DNA from: Gordonia jinghuaiqii | GTDB lineage: Bacteria; Actinomycetota; Actinomycetes; Mycobacteriales; Mycobacteriaceae | Length of the DNA: 64,000 nt | Assembly: GCF_014041935.1 (NCBI RefSeq) | Contig: NZ_CP059491.1 | Span: forward strand, 2,480,001-2,544,000 | Direction: 5' to 3' | Shown: positions 1 through 7,983 of the stretch, piece by piece | Layout of the letters: every line of letters starts with the position of its first letter | Position numbering within the stretch: the stretch's first letter is position 1 | Notes under the pieces: model-generated | Told to the model about the DNA's origin: nothing | The model's database searches: none | The model's input: the letters and a program-made list of their open reading frames with translations, nothing else | Position numbers and translations under genes: made by a program

Positions 1-288
1 CTCGTGGAGGCGATGGCGGCCGGTGCCGCGGTCATCGCCAGTTCACTGAACGCATTCCGCCGCGTTCTCGACGACGGCCGGGCAGGTCGTCTCGTGGAGA
101 CCGGATCGCCCGAGCAGCTCGCCGGCGGGATCATCGACCTGCTCTCCGACCCCGAGGCCCGCGAGCGGCTCGTCGCGGCGGGCCGGGTGCGCGCCGACAA
201 GTACGACTGGTCGCGGGTGGCCGATCAGATCCTGCGTGTCTACGACACCGTCACCGTCGGAGCCGGGCCGGTCGTGGTGTCCGACTGA
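1..288 (+). CDS. pimA: Phosphatidylinositol alpha-mannosyltransferase, C-terminal end (5' truncated by window)
   Basis: Only the last 95 codons are present; the reading frame is open from base 1, so the true start lies outside the window. The fragment begins with the E-A-M-A-A-G stretch typical of the nucleotide-sugar site of GT-B, GT4-family glycosyltransferases, followed by a helical C-terminus ending in DQILRVYDTV. PimA transfers mannose from GDP-mannose to phosphatidylinositol at the inner face of the membrane, the first step of PIM/lipomannan synthesis. The name rests on the GT4 motif plus position: in mycobacteria pimA lies just upstream of the pdxS-tesB-pdxT-yebC-ruvC block, as here. 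Another GT4 mannosyltransferase cannot be excluded from the fragment alone. Its TGA overlaps the next ATG. Confidence 0.75.
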   Translation, partial: LVEAMAAGAAVIASSLNAFRRVLDDGRAGRLVETGSPEQLAGGIIDLLSDPEARERLVAAGRVRADKYDWSRVADQILRVYDTVTVGAGPVVVSD

Positions 289-827
289 TGGCCACCTGGA
301 TCGTCATCGGCGTCGTCGTCGTGCTCCTGGCTGCGGGCTGGGCCTACCACACGGCCAACAGACTCGACCGGCTCAACGTGCGTGTCGACCTCGCACGCCA
401 GGCCCTCGAGGCCGGTCTGGATCGCCGTGCGGTGGTCGTGCGGGCCGTCGCCGCCGAGATGAGCGCCGCCGCCGAGAGTTCGCCCGGTACCACCGGTGAC
501 GATGTCGCCGCGGCAGCTCGGCAGCTGGCCGCGCTGGCCGATCGCGCCGAACGCGCCGCGCCGGAGGATCGCGAGGACGCCGAGAACGCGGTCTCCGTCG
601 CGCTGGCCCGCACCGATCCGCGACGGCGCTCTCCCGCGCTGGTCGTCGAACTCGCCGACGCCGAGACGCGGGTTCTGATGGCGCGCCGTTTCTACAACGA
701 CGCCGTGCGCGACACCCGGGCCCTGGCGCAGCGTCGGCCCGTGCGCTGGTTGCGGCTCGGCGGGCACGCGGCCCCGCCGGAGTACTTCGAGATCATCGAG
801 CGCGTCACCCCAGGCCAGACGGACTGA
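288..827 (+). CDS. Small membrane-anchored LemA-like protein
   Basis: 179 residues. Residues 2-19 form one hydrophobic N-terminal segment, followed by a long helical, Ala/Arg-rich region predicted to face the cytoplasm. The C-terminal part ([20 protein letters not shown] and the later PPEYFEI) resembles the R-x-x-YN-x-x-V and terminal YFE elements of LemA-family proteins. The start ATG overlaps the pimA stop (TGATG), so the two are probably translationally coupled. Mycobacteria carry a membrane protein with a C-terminal NUDIX domain at this place; this copy ends before any NUDIX box. No enzymatic role can be assigned. Confidence 0.7.
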   Translation: MATWIVIGVVVVLLAAGWAYHTANRLDRLNVRVDLARQALEAGLDRRAVVVRAVAAEMSAAAESSPGTTGDDVAAAARQLAALADRAERAAPEDREDAENAVSVALARTDPRRRSPALVVELADAETRVLMARRFYNDAVRDTRALAQRRPVRWLRLGGHAAPPEYFEIIERVTPGQTD

Positions 828-857
828 TCCCTCGTGGGGTGCGATCCTGCTCTCACC

Positions 858-863
858 TAGACT
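858..863 (+). promoter_or_regulatory. Putative -10 box (TAGACT) for pdxS
   Basis: TAGACT fits the actinobacterial SigA -10 consensus TANNNT. It lies in the 97-bp gap before pdxS and would start transcription near 870, giving a leader of about 55 nt. No convincing -35 is seen at 17-18 bp. Confidence 0.35.
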
Positions 864-924
864 GAGCGCAGGACCGGCGCGGGGAGAACGCGGCAGGTCG
901 AGACTGCTACGCGAGGAGATTTCT

Positions 925-1836
925 GTGAGTTCCAACGGCGCGACCGTTCCCGAGGTCGGCCAGGGCACCGCCCGGGTCAAGCGCGGCATGGCGGAGATGC
1001 TCAAGGGCGGCGTGATCATGGATGTGGTCACCCCTGATCAGGCCAAGATCGCCGAGGACGCCGGTGCCGTCGCCGTGATGGCTCTCGAACGCGTGCCGGC
1101 CGACATCCGCGCCCAGGGCGGCGTGTCCCGGATGAGCGACCCGGACATGATCGACGGGATCATCGCCGCGGTCTCGATCCCGGTGATGGCCAAGGCGCGT
1201 ATCGGCCACTTCGTGGAGGCGCAGGTCCTGCAGAGCCTCGGTGTGGACTACGTCGACGAGTCGGAGGTCCTGACCCCGGCCGACTACGCCAACCACATCG
1301 ACAAGTGGGCGTTCACCGTGCCGTTCGTGTGCGGTGCCACCAACCTCGGCGAGGCGCTGCGTCGTATCACCGAGGGCGCGGCGATGATCCGTTCCAAGGG
1401 TGAGGCCGGCACCGGTGACGTGTCCAACGCGACCACGCACATGCGCAGGATCCGCGACGAGATCCGCCGCCTGACCTCCCTGCCGAAGGACGAATTGTAC
1501 GTCGCGGCAAAGGAATTGCAGGCTCCGTACGATCTCGTCGCCGAGGTCGCCGAGGCGGGCAAGCTCCCGGTCACGCTGTTCACCGCCGGTGGCATCGCGA
1601 CGCCGGCCGACGCCGCGATGATGATGCAGCTCGGCGCCGAGGGTGTGTTCGTGGGCTCGGGAATCTTCAAGTCCGGCAACCCCGCACAGCGTGCGGCCGC
1701 CATCGTGGCGGCCACCACCTTCCACGACGATCCCGATGTGCTCGCCAAGGTCTCCCGCGGCCTCGGTGAGGCGATGGTCGGTATCAACGTCGACGAGATC
1801 CCGCAGCCGCACCGCCTCGCCGAGCGCGGCTGGTAA
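925..1836 (+). CDS. pdxS: Pyridoxal 5'-phosphate synthase lyase subunit PdxS
   Basis: 303 residues, full length for the family. PdxS condenses ribose 5-phosphate, glyceraldehyde 3-phosphate and ammonia from PdxT to PLP in a 12-mer/24-subunit complex in the cytoplasm. The (beta/alpha)8 landmarks are all present: IMDVVTP with Asp33, [13 protein letters not shown] with catalytic Lys90, and [11 protein letters not shown] with the second lysine Lys158, equivalent to D24/K81/K149 of the Bacillus enzyme. The GTG start is preceded by a GAGGAG Shine-Dalgarno. Its partner pdxT lies 3.4 kb downstream, separated by the PP2C-FHA-LuxR insert and tesB. Confidence 0.96.
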   Translation: MSSNGATVPEVGQGTARVKRGMAEMLKGGVIMDVVTPDQAKIAEDAGAVAVMALERVPADIRAQGGVSRMSDPDMIDGIIAAVSIPVMAKARIGHFVEAQVLQSLGVDYVDESEVLTPADYANHIDKWAFTVPFVCGATNLGEALRRITEGAAMIRSKGEAGTGDVSNATTHMRRIRDEIRRLTSLPKDELYVAAKELQAPYDLVAEVAEAGKLPVTLFTAGGIATPADAAMMMQLGAEGVFVGSGIFKSGNPAQRAAAIVAATTFHDDPDVLAKVSRGLGEAMVGINVDEIPQPHRLAERGW

Positions 1837-1945
1837 TCCCATCGCCGGTGGTCACACCACCCGCACCGCCGCCGCGGCGCCCTCGGCCCAACACGCCCGA
1901 CACCGAACAGTCGACATGCGTGGCGGGTCAGGGGCTCCGCGGCGG

Positions 1946-1951
1946 TAGTAT
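1946..1951 (+). promoter_or_regulatory. -10 box (TAGTAT) 9 nt before the PP2C start; possible leaderless promoter
   Basis: TAGTAT matches TANNNT and ends 9 nt before the ATG at 1961. There is no Shine-Dalgarno between them, so transcription would begin at or within a few bases of the start codon, an arrangement common in mycobacteria. Confidence 0.45.
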
Positions 1952-1960
1952 CTGCTGATC

Positions 1961-2827
1961 ATGGATGCGGCGACCATCGTTCGAGATGCCTCGGTCACAG
2001 GCACACACATCGTGGGTGAATTGCGGCTCGAGTGGACTGCCGCGTGCAACGTGGGCCGGGTCCGCGAGACCAATGAGGATGCGGCCCTGGCATTGCCGGG
2101 TCTGTACCTGATCGCCGACGGCATGGGTGGACACGACAGCGGGGAACTCGCGAGCGAGGCGGCGCTGCTCACCTTGTCCGAGGCGACCAGCGCGGGCGAG
2201 CTGAAGGCCACCCAGCTGCAGCTCGACGACCTGCTACTCGCCGCGCAGCGCCGCATCGGGGAGATCGACACCGAGACCGAGCGGCGTGCGGGCACCACCG
2301 CGACCGGGATCGTGCTCGTCACCCAGGACCAGAGCCCCCATTGGCTGGTGCTCAACATCGGGGACTCACGCACCTACCGCTATCAGAACGATTCGCTGCA
2401 ACAGCTCACGACCGACCACTCGCAGGTCCAGGAATTCATCGACGCCGGCTTCCTGACGCCGGAACAGGCACGAACCGACCCGCGGCGCAACGTGATCACG
2501 CGCGCCCTCGGTGCCGGGATGGTCGACCCGATCGCCGACTATCGCAGCACCCCCGTCTTCCCGGGTGACGTGTTGCTGCTGTGCACCGACGGCCTCACCG
2601 GGGAACTGCCCGACGAGGAGATCGCCGACATCCTGCGCGACGCGTCGAATTCGCAGGAGGCGGCCGAGCGACTCGTCGACGCCGCTCTCGCCCTCGGCGC
2701 GCACGACAACGTCACCGTCATCGTCGTGACCGTCCACGAGTCGGTGCCCACCCTGACGATGCCCGCGCTCAACGGGGTGGCCGAGGACGAGGCCGCCGGG
2801 CACGCCCCGGCCGCCGATCCGAGCTGA
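1961..2827 (+). CDS. Soluble PP2C-family Ser/Thr protein phosphatase
   Basis: 288 residues. PPM-family motifs occur in order: RETNEDA (Asp40), IADGMGG (Asp53), GTTATG (111-116), LNIGDSRTY, LLCTDGLTG (Asp210) and HDNVTVIVV (Asp249). These aspartates bind the two catalytic Mn/Mg ions, so the enzyme looks active. Unlike mycobacterial PstP it has no transmembrane segment or extracellular domain, so it should act in the cytosol. It is followed 13 bp later by an FHA-domain gene, a frequent pairing in phosphothreonine signalling; no protein kinase gene is in the window. The translation start is taken as ATG 1961, directly after a -10 box. Substrates are unknown. Confidence 0.9.
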   Translation: MDAATIVRDASVTGTHIVGELRLEWTAACNVGRVRETNEDAALALPGLYLIADGMGGHDSGELASEAALLTLSEATSAGELKATQLQLDDLLLAAQRRIGEIDTETERRAGTTATGIVLVTQDQSPHWLVLNIGDSRTYRYQNDSLQQLTTDHSQVQEFIDAGFLTPEQARTDPRRNVITRALGAGMVDPIADYRSTPVFPGDVLLLCTDGLTGELPDEEIADILRDASNSQEAAERLVDAALALGAHDNVTVIVVTVHESVPTLTMPALNGVAEDEAAGHAPAADPS

Positions 2828-2840
2828 CCGGGGAGTTCCG

Positions 2841-3626
2841 ATGACCGCAGGTCACGATCGATCGCCCGCGGCGTCGGCAGACCCGGGCGATCAGGGTCCG
2901 GCGGATTCCGGTCTGGACGCAGGCGCGACCTACGTCGACTACTGCGGTGAGCGCATCGCGCTCGACGCCGACCGGCGCTTCTTCATCGGTCGCGAGGCCG
3001 ACCTGTCGATCGACGACAATCCCTATCTCCACCGGCGATTCCTGGTGATACACAACGAGAACGGCCTGTGGTGGCTGACCAACCTGGGCACGCACCTGTC
3101 CGCGAGCGTCTCGGCGGGCGACGTCGGGTTCTCGGCCACGCTTGGCCCCGGGGCCCGCATGCCGTTGGTCTTCGGGGAGACCACGATCGTGTTCACCGCG
3201 GGCCCCACCACCTACGAGCTGAGCGTCTTCGCCCGGGCGCCCCAGGTGAAGTCCGTGACGCGTCCGGAGTACAGCGGTGGTCGCACCACCCAGGGTGTGC
3301 CGACCCTGACCGAGAGCCAGAAGCTGCTCATCATCGTGCTGGCGGAGGAGATCCTGCGTCGTGAGGGCACCGGGGCGAGTGCGATTCCGTCGTCGGCTCA
3401 GGCCGCCCGGCGTCTCGGGTGGCCGCTGACCAAGTTCAACCGCAAGCTCGACAACGTCTGCGACAAGCTCGACCAGCTCGGCGTCAGCGGGATGCGTGCC
3501 GGTGGCGGCAAACTCGCCAGCAATCGCCGGACCAAGCTCGTCGAGTACGCGGTGTCGTCCCGCATCGTGACCCGGGCGGATCTCCCGCTCATCGACGCCG
3601 AGGCACAACGGAACGCCGCCGGCTGA
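2841..3626 (+). CDS. FHA-domain protein with C-terminal helix-turn-helix-like region
   Basis: 261 residues. About 35 disordered residues precede a forkhead-associated domain (about 38-130), seen from FFIGREADLSIDD (strand plus GR), the HRRF turn and NLGTHLSASV. FHA domains bind phosphothreonine peptides. After a linker, residues about 155-255 (GVPTLTESQKLLIIVLAEE to the end) contain a helical segment, QAARRLGWPLTKFNRKLDNV, which reads like a winged helix-turn-helix. That would make it a phospho-responsive DNA-binding or adaptor protein; the DNA-binding reading is inference. The start has a GGGGAG Shine-Dalgarno. It is probably co-transcribed with the upstream PP2C phosphatase. No transmembrane segment. 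Confidence 0.85.
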   Translation: MTAGHDRSPAASADPGDQGPADSGLDAGATYVDYCGERIALDADRRFFIGREADLSIDDNPYLHRRFLVIHNENGLWWLTNLGTHLSASVSAGDVGFSATLGPGARMPLVFGETTIVFTAGPTTYELSVFARAPQVKSVTRPEYSGGRTTQGVPTLTESQKLLIIVLAEEILRREGTGASAIPSSAQAARRLGWPLTKFNRKLDNVCDKLDQLGVSGMRAGGGKLASNRRTKLVEYAVSSRIVTRADLPLIDAEAQRNAAG

Positions 3627-3667
3627 AGCGGCCGTCAACGCAGGGCTGTGACCTGCGGTGTTCCCAT

Positions 3668-3702
3668 GGGTAGTTCTCCCCATGGGCAGGGGAGTTCTCC
3701 CC
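3668..3702 (+). promoter_or_regulatory. Two tandem 14-bp palindromes, putative operator for the LuxR-type gene
   Basis: GGGTAGTTCTCCCC (3668-3681) and GGGGAGTTCTCCCC (3689-3702) are inverted repeats of GGGGAG with a TT spacer; the second is perfect, the first has one mismatch. Centres are 21 bp apart, two turns of the helix, at about -64 and -43 relative to the predicted start site. GGGA...TCCC symmetry is also seen in the DosR (NarL/LuxR-family) box. Probable binding site of the downstream HTH protein or another activator. Confidence 0.6.
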
Positions 3703-3703
3703 A

Positions 3704-3732
3704 TCGACCGACCGGCGAAACGCCCATAATCT
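3704..3732 (+). promoter_or_regulatory. SigA-like promoter of the LuxR-type gene
   Basis: A -35 TCGACC (3704-3709) and a -10 TAATCT (3727-3732) are separated by exactly 17 bp. The predicted start is near 3739, giving a leader of about 60 nt. The perfect palindrome ends one base before the -35, the position used by class II activators. Confidence 0.6.
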
Positions 3733-3797
3733 TCTCCTCATCACCCGGGACGACCCGGGAGCAACCACCGGCTCGAATGAGTGAAGAGGAAGCACAC

Positions 3798-4271
3798 ATG
3801 ACTGCGATCGCCCCCCAGGCTCCCCAGCACCGGCGTTCGGTCAGCGCTCGTCGGAGCGCGGAGGCCGCCGCCCGCCGTCAGGAGGCGCTTGCGCGGCTCG
3901 CCGCCCGCCGGATGCCGCTGCCGGGCCACCCGGTTGCGCCCGTCGGGCTCGGTTCCCGGCCCGGACATTCCCACCTGCGTCGTGTGGCGAGCACCCCGGT
4001 CGCCCCGGCAACCTCCGCACCGTCCGGCACGACGACCGACCGCGACAAGCCCAACCTCACCACCCGCGAGGTCGAGGTCCTGCGGACCTGGATGCTCGTC
4101 GACTCCAAACCCGCTGTGGCAGAACAGCTCTACATCTCGCTGGGTACGGTGAACACCCATCTCACCCGCATCCGTGCCAAGTACGCCGAGATCGGCCGTC
4201 CCGCACCCACCAAGGCCTCGCTGGTCGCACGGGCGATCCAGGACGGGATCATGACGCTCGAGGAGTTGTGA
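3798..4271 (+). CDS. LuxR/NarL-type HTH DNA-binding protein without receiver domain
   Basis: 157 residues. The first 80 are Arg/Ala/Pro-rich and look disordered. Residues about 86-150 form a GerE/LuxR helix-turn-helix: LTTREVEVLRTWML, then AEQLYISLGTVNTHLTRIRA as the scissor and recognition helices. No N-terminal phosphoreceiver or autoinducer domain is present, so activity must be set by abundance, a partner or modification; the FHA protein and PP2C phosphatase upstream are candidates. ATG 3798 is chosen because AGAGGA lies 7 bp upstream, although the frame is open further 5'. Two palindromes sit at its promoter and suggest autoregulation. The gene faces tesB with a short gap and is absent from the equivalent mycobacterial locus. 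Confidence 0.85.
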   Translation: MTAIAPQAPQHRRSVSARRSAEAAARRQEALARLAARRMPLPGHPVAPVGLGSRPGHSHLRRVASTPVAPATSAPSGTTTDRDKPNLTTREVEVLRTWMLVDSKPAVAEQLYISLGTVNTHLTRIRAKYAEIGRPAPTKASLVARAIQDGIMTLEEL

Positions 4272-4336
4272 GCCGGCCGCCACGGACACGCGGGGCATAT
4301 CCTCACCTGGGATGATCGCCGTGCCGCGCCGTGAGC

Positions 4337-4342
4337 GATACT
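4337..4342 (+). promoter_or_regulatory. -10-like box (GATACT) 7 nt before tesB start; possible leaderless promoter
   Basis: GATACT keeps the A2 and T6 of the -10 consensus, and exactly 7 nt (GGTCGGC) separate it from the GTG of tesB. No Shine-Dalgarno is present, so leaderless initiation is plausible. Confidence 0.35.
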
Positions 4343-4349
4343 GGTCGGC

Positions 4350-5204
4350 GTGGCAGCCATCGAGGACATTCTCCAGGTCGAGCAGATCGAAACCGACATC
4401 TACCGTGGCGGCGCGTTTCCCAGTCTCCTGCAACGCACCTTCGGGGGGCAGGTCGCCGGTCAGTCGCTGATGTCGGCGACCCGCACGGTGTCGGAGGAGT
4501 TCGACGTCCACTCCCTGCACGGATACTTCCTGCGACCGGGCAACCCGGACCGGCCCGCGGTGTTCCTCGTCGACCGCATCCGGGACGGACGGTCGTTCGT
4601 CACCCGGCGGGTGACCGGAATCCAGAACGGCGAGGCCATCTTCACGATGTCGGCGTCGTTCCACGTCCGCACCGATGAGGGTCTCGAACACCAGGACCGC
4701 ATGCCCCCGGTGCCGCAACCCGGCGAACTCAACGACCGCCTCGACAACCTCGCCGAGGAGGAACAGGTGGTCTTCAAGGAATGGCGCAACTTCGATCTGC
4801 GCATCGTGCCGCCCGAGATGCTGGTCACCTCACCGTATTTCGCCGCCCAGCAGCGTGTCTGGTTCCGGTACCGCCACAGCTTGCCCGAGGACACCGTCTT
4901 CCACGTCGGCACGCTGGCCTACATGAGCGACATGACCCTGCTCGGGTCGTCGCGGGTGCCGCATCCCGACGCCGAGGCCCAGACCGCCTCCCTCGACCAC
5001 GCCATGTGGTTCATGCGGCCGTTCCGCGTCGACGAATGGCTGCTCTACGACCAGACGTCCCCCTCGGCCGGCGCGGGGCGGGCACTGACGCAGGGCCGCA
5101 TCTTCGATCTCCAGGGGCGCCTGGTCGCCGCCGTGACGCAGGAGGGCCTGGCCCGGACCGGGCGTGCCCTGCCTGCCGATCAGCACGCCCGGACCGATCG
5201 GTGA
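4350..5204 (+). CDS. tesB: Acyl-CoA thioesterase II
   Basis: 284 residues, normal length for TesB. The protein is a double hot-dog enzyme that hydrolyses medium and long acyl-CoA to free fatty acid and CoA. N-terminal hot dog: [20 protein letters not shown], then [12 protein letters not shown]. The C-terminal catalytic triad equivalents are Asp216 (SLDHAMWFM), Ser237/Ser239 (SPSAGAG) and Gln264 (VTQEGL). The GTG start has no Shine-Dalgarno but follows a -10-like box. The stop overlaps the pdxT start (GTGA). Its place between pdxS and pdxT is conserved in mycobacteria, with no known metabolic reason. Confidence 0.93.
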   Translation: MAAIEDILQVEQIETDIYRGGAFPSLLQRTFGGQVAGQSLMSATRTVSEEFDVHSLHGYFLRPGNPDRPAVFLVDRIRDGRSFVTRRVTGIQNGEAIFTMSASFHVRTDEGLEHQDRMPPVPQPGELNDRLDNLAEEEQVVFKEWRNFDLRIVPPEMLVTSPYFAAQQRVWFRYRHSLPEDTVFHVGTLAYMSDMTLLGSSRVPHPDAEAQTASLDHAMWFMRPFRVDEWLLYDQTSPSAGAGRALTQGRIFDLQGRLVAAVTQEGLARTGRALPADQHARTDR

Positions 5205-5821
5205 GCGGCGCGCGACGACCACGGATCGGCGTTCTGGCACTCCAGGGCGACGTCCGCGAGCATGTGCACGCCCTCGAGGCCAGCGGAGCCGACGCTCGCC
5301 CCATCCGCCGGCCGGCCGAACTCGACGAGATCGACGGCATCGTCATCCCCGGTGGCGAGTCGACGACGATGAGCAAGCTGCTGGGCATCTTCGAGCTGTA
5401 CGACCCGCTCGCGGAGAAGTTGTCCGACGGCCTGCCCGCGTACGGGTCGTGCGCCGGGATGATCATGCTGGCATCGACCATCCTGGACACGCGGCCCGAT
5501 GCCCGGCACCTCGACGCGCTCGACATCACGGTGCGCCGCAACGCTTTCGGACGTCAGGTCGAGAGCTTCGAGACGGATCTGGAGTTCGCCGGAATCACCG
5601 ACGCCGACGACGCCGACCCGATGCGTGCGGTCTTCATCCGCGCGCCGTGGGTGGAATCGGTCGCGCCAGGGGTCGAGGTTCTCGCGCGTGTTCCCGAAGG
5701 TCCGGCGCGGGGACGCATCGTCGCGGTACGACAGGGTGACGTACTCGCCACGTCGTTTCACCCGGAAGTGACCGGGGACAGACGCGTACATGAATACTTC
5801 GTGGAGATGGTGCGTCGGTAG
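5201..5821 (+). CDS. pdxT: Pyridoxal 5'-phosphate synthase glutaminase subunit PdxT
   Basis: 206 residues. Class I glutamine amidotransferase that feeds ammonia to PdxS. The oxyanion strand is [14 protein letters not shown], the nucleophile is Cys84 in YGSCAGM, and His187/Glu189 in SFHPEVTGD complete the triad. The GTG start at 5201 overlaps the tesB stop; the frame is open further upstream only because it is a shadow of tesB. The C-terminal HEYFVEMV is typical of the family. Confidence 0.95.
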   Translation: MSGARRPRIGVLALQGDVREHVHALEASGADARPIRRPAELDEIDGIVIPGGESTTMSKLLGIFELYDPLAEKLSDGLPAYGSCAGMIMLASTILDTRPDARHLDALDITVRRNAFGRQVESFETDLEFAGITDADDADPMRAVFIRAPWVESVAPGVEVLARVPEGPARGRIVAVRQGDVLATSFHPEVTGDRRVHEYFVEMVRR

Positions 5822-5852
5822 GATCGTGCCGACACAGACGTAGAAACGCGCT

Positions 5853-5868
5853 CCCGACACGAGTCGGG
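5853..5868 (+). promoter_or_regulatory. Perfect hairpin in the pdxT-yebC gap
   Basis: CCCGAC-ACGA-GTCGGG forms a 6-bp GC-rich stem with a 4-nt loop, 32 nt after pdxT. There is no T-run, so it may be a weak terminator or an mRNA-end stabiliser. The same 136-bp gap holds a second perfect palindrome, CCCGGCGCCGGG at 5930-5941, before the yebC Shine-Dalgarno. Confidence 0.35.
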
Positions 5869-5957
5869 GGTAACCGACCTCAAGAGGTATCAGGAGCGCC
5901 GGATGCGGGCCGCGGGCCCCGTCGCACGTCCCGGCGCCGGGAAAGGAATCGACGGAC

Positions 5958-6713
5958 ATGAGCGGCCACTCCAAATGGGCCACGACCAAGCACAAGAAGG
6001 CGGCCATCGACGCCAAGCGCGGCAAGATGTTCGCCAAGCTGATCAAGAACATCGAGGTGGCGGCGCGCACCGGTGGTGGCGATCCGTCGGGAAACCCGAC
6101 GCTGTACGACGCGATCCAGAAGGCCAAGAAGTCCTCGGTCCCCAACGACAACATCGAGCGCGCGCGAAAGCGCGGCGGCGGTGAAGAAGCCGGTGGCGCC
6201 GACTGGCAGACCATCATGTACGAGGGTTACGGCCCCAACGGCGTCGCGGTCCTCATCGAGTGCCTCACCGACAACCGCAACCGCGCCGCGGGCGAGGTCC
6301 GCACGGCGATGACCCGCAACGGCGGGAACATGGCCGACCCGGGCTCGGTGTCGTACCTGTTCACCCGCAAGGGCGTCGTCACGCTCGAGAAGAACGGGCA
6401 GTCCGAGGACGACGTCCTCATGGCTGTGCTCGACGCGGGCGCCGAGGAGGTCACCGACCTCGGTGACAGCTTCGAGATCGTCAGCGAGCCCGGCGACCTC
6501 ATCGCGGTGCGCAGTGCACTGCAGGAAGCCGGTATCGACTACGACTCCGCCGAGGCCAGCTTCCGCGCCTCGGTCGAGGTCGCCGTCGACGCCGACGCTG
6601 CGCGCAAGGTGTTCAAGCTGATCGACGCCCTCGAGGACTCCGACGACGTCCAGAACGTCTACAGCAACGTCGACATCAGCGACGAGGTGCTCGCCGAGCT
6701 CGAGGACGACTGA
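5958..6713 (+). CDS. yebC: YebC/PmpR family protein (TACO1-type regulator or translation factor)
   Basis: 251 residues. The N-terminal signature [20 protein letters not shown] and the following [20 protein letters not shown] are diagnostic for the YebC family; an acidic C-terminal domain ends in [11 protein letters not shown]. Members have been described as transcription regulators and, more recently, as factors that help ribosomes through proline-rich stretches. The start ATG has GAAAGGA upstream. It precedes ruvC, as in most actinobacteria, but ruvC has its own LexA-controlled promoter. Confidence 0.93.
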   Translation: MSGHSKWATTKHKKAAIDAKRGKMFAKLIKNIEVAARTGGGDPSGNPTLYDAIQKAKKSSVPNDNIERARKRGGGEEAGGADWQTIMYEGYGPNGVAVLIECLTDNRNRAAGEVRTAMTRNGGNMADPGSVSYLFTRKGVVTLEKNGQSEDDVLMAVLDAGAEEVTDLGDSFEIVSEPGDLIAVRSALQEAGIDYDSAEASFRASVEVAVDADAARKVFKLIDALEDSDDVQNVYSNVDISDEVLAELEDD

Positions 6714-6769
6714 CGCGCCGGAGAACAGGTCCCGGTGTGTTGATCACCGGGGTTGTCCGCCCGCCCCGA

Positions 6770-6775
6770 TAGGAT
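6770..6775 (+). promoter_or_regulatory. -10 box (TAGGAT) of ruvCAB
   Basis: TAGGAT fits TANNNT and ends one base before the LexA box, so the predicted start near 6782 lies inside the operator. No clear -35 at normal spacing. Confidence 0.5.
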
Positions 6776-6776
6776 C

Positions 6777-6792
6777 TCGAACAACTGTTCGT
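6777..6792 (+). promoter_or_regulatory. LexA (SOS) box of ruvCAB
   Basis: TCGAACAACTGTTCGT matches the mycobacterial/Gram-positive SOS box TCGAAC-N4-GTTCGA at 11 of 12 specified bases. It sits just downstream of a -10 box and 31 bp before the ruvC start, a position where LexA would block initiation. Damage-induced expression of ruvCAB is expected. Confidence 0.88.
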
Positions 6793-6823
6793 AAAGTGTT
6801 CGCAGATGCCTGGGAGGGTACGA

Positions 6824-7393
6824 GTGCGCGTCATGGGCGTCGATCCGGGTCTGACCCGGTGCGGAATCGCGCTGGTCGAATCCGGTCGCGGCAGATCGGT
6901 GACCGCACTCGACGTGGACGTGGTGCGCACGCCGAGCGACATGGACCTCGCCGAGCGATTGCTCGCGATCTACACCTCGGCGTGTCACTGGCTCGACGTC
7001 CACCAGCCCGATGTGGTGGCGATCGAGCGCGTGTTCGCGCAGAACCAGGTGTCGACGGCGATGGGCACCGCCCAGGCCGGCGGCGTGATCGCGCTGGCGG
7101 CGAGTCAGCGTGGGGTCCCGGTGCGTTTCCACACCCCGTCGGAGGTGAAGGCGGCGGTGACCGGCAGCGGGCGTGCCGACAAGGCCCAGGTCACCGCGAT
7201 GGTCACGCGCATCCTCGGGATGCAGACCAAGCCGAAGCCCGCCGACGCCGCCGACGCCCTGGCGCTCGCGATCTGTCATTGCTGGCGTGGCCCGATGATG
7301 GAGCGGATGGCCGCTGCACAGAAACAGGCCGACGTGGCCGCCGCGAAACATCGCGCGCGGGTGGCCCAGGTACGAGAGGGGAGTCGCGCATGA
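6824..7393 (+). CDS. ruvC: Holliday junction endodeoxyribonuclease RuvC
   Basis: 189 residues. RuvC resolves Holliday junctions by paired nicks within the RuvABC resolvasome. The RNase H-like catalytic acids are all present: Asp7 (GVDPG), Glu68 (AIERVF), Asp141 and Asp144 ([10 protein letters not shown]). GTG 6824 is preferred over ATG 6806 because GGGAGG lies 6 bp upstream and the protein then starts VRVMGVDPG like its homologues. The stop overlaps the ruvA ATG (ATGA). Confidence 0.95.
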   Translation: MRVMGVDPGLTRCGIALVESGRGRSVTALDVDVVRTPSDMDLAERLLAIYTSACHWLDVHQPDVVAIERVFAQNQVSTAMGTAQAGGVIALAASQRGVPVRFHTPSEVKAAVTGSGRADKAQVTAMVTRILGMQTKPKPADAADALALAICHCWRGPMMERMAAAQKQADVAAAKHRARVAQVREGSRA

Positions 7394-7983
7394 TCGCATC
7401 AGTCCGCGGTCCGGTACTCGAGGTCGCCCTCGACCACGCCGTGATCGATTGCGCCGGAGTCGGTTACCGAGTTCTCGCGACACCGGCCACGCTGTCCCGG
7501 CTGCGTCGCGGGGACGAGGCCACCCTGCTGACGTCGATGATCGTCCGCGAGGACTCGATGACGCTGTACGGGTTCACCGAACCCGACGCCCGGGCCCTGT
7601 TCGCGTTGTTGCAGACCGTCACCGGCGTGGGTCCGCGCCTGGCGATGGCCACCCTCGCCGTCCTCGAACCCGACGCCCTGCGCCGTGCCCTCGCCGAATC
7701 CGACACCAAGTCGCTCACCTCGGTCCCGGGGATCGGCAAACGCGTCGCCGAGCGACTCTGCGTCGAACTGCGCGACAAGGTGGACCGTCCGGCGGGCGAA
7801 CCGTCGAGCGGCATCGTCGCGGTCGGCGGGATTCGCGAACAGGTCGCCGAGGCCCTCGTCGGCCTCGGCTTCACCGCGGGCCCGGCCGAGAAGGCGGTCA
7901 CCGCGGTGCTCGCCGAGAACCCCGACGCCGACGCCTCCACTGCGTTGCGGCACTCGTTGTCGCTGCTCGGCAAGGCGTCGTAG
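7390..7983 (+). CDS. ruvA: Holliday junction DNA helicase subunit RuvA
   Basis: 197 residues. RuvA tetramers bind the four-way junction and load RuvB. The N-terminal OB fold reads [12 protein letters not shown]...[13 protein letters not shown]; two helix-hairpin-helix motifs follow ([11 protein letters not shown] and [13 protein letters not shown]); the C-terminal domain III (about 150-197) that contacts RuvB is intact. Start overlaps the ruvC stop by 4 bp and its TAG is directly followed by the ruvB ATG, so the three genes are one unit. Confidence 0.95.
   Translation: MIASVRGPVLEVALDHAVIDCAGVGYRVLATPATLSRLRRGDEATLLTSMIVREDSMTLYGFTEPDARALFALLQTVTGVGPRLAMATLAVLEPDALRRALAESDTKSLTSVPGIGKRVAERLCVELRDKVDRPAGEPSSGIVAVGGIREQVAEALVGLGFTAGPAEKAVTAVLAENPDADASTALRHSLSLLGKAS

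Noticed and set aside
240-1031. Long reverse-strand frames opposite most genes, for example 240-1031 and 14379-17030
   Set aside because: They are GC-driven mirror frames of well-identified forward genes, with Arg/Gly/His-rich products and no start signals.
5822-5957. Riboswitch (c-di-AMP type) before yebC
   Set aside because: A GGGGGTAACCGACC stretch looked suggestive, but the rest of the motif is not found and the gene is not a usual target.
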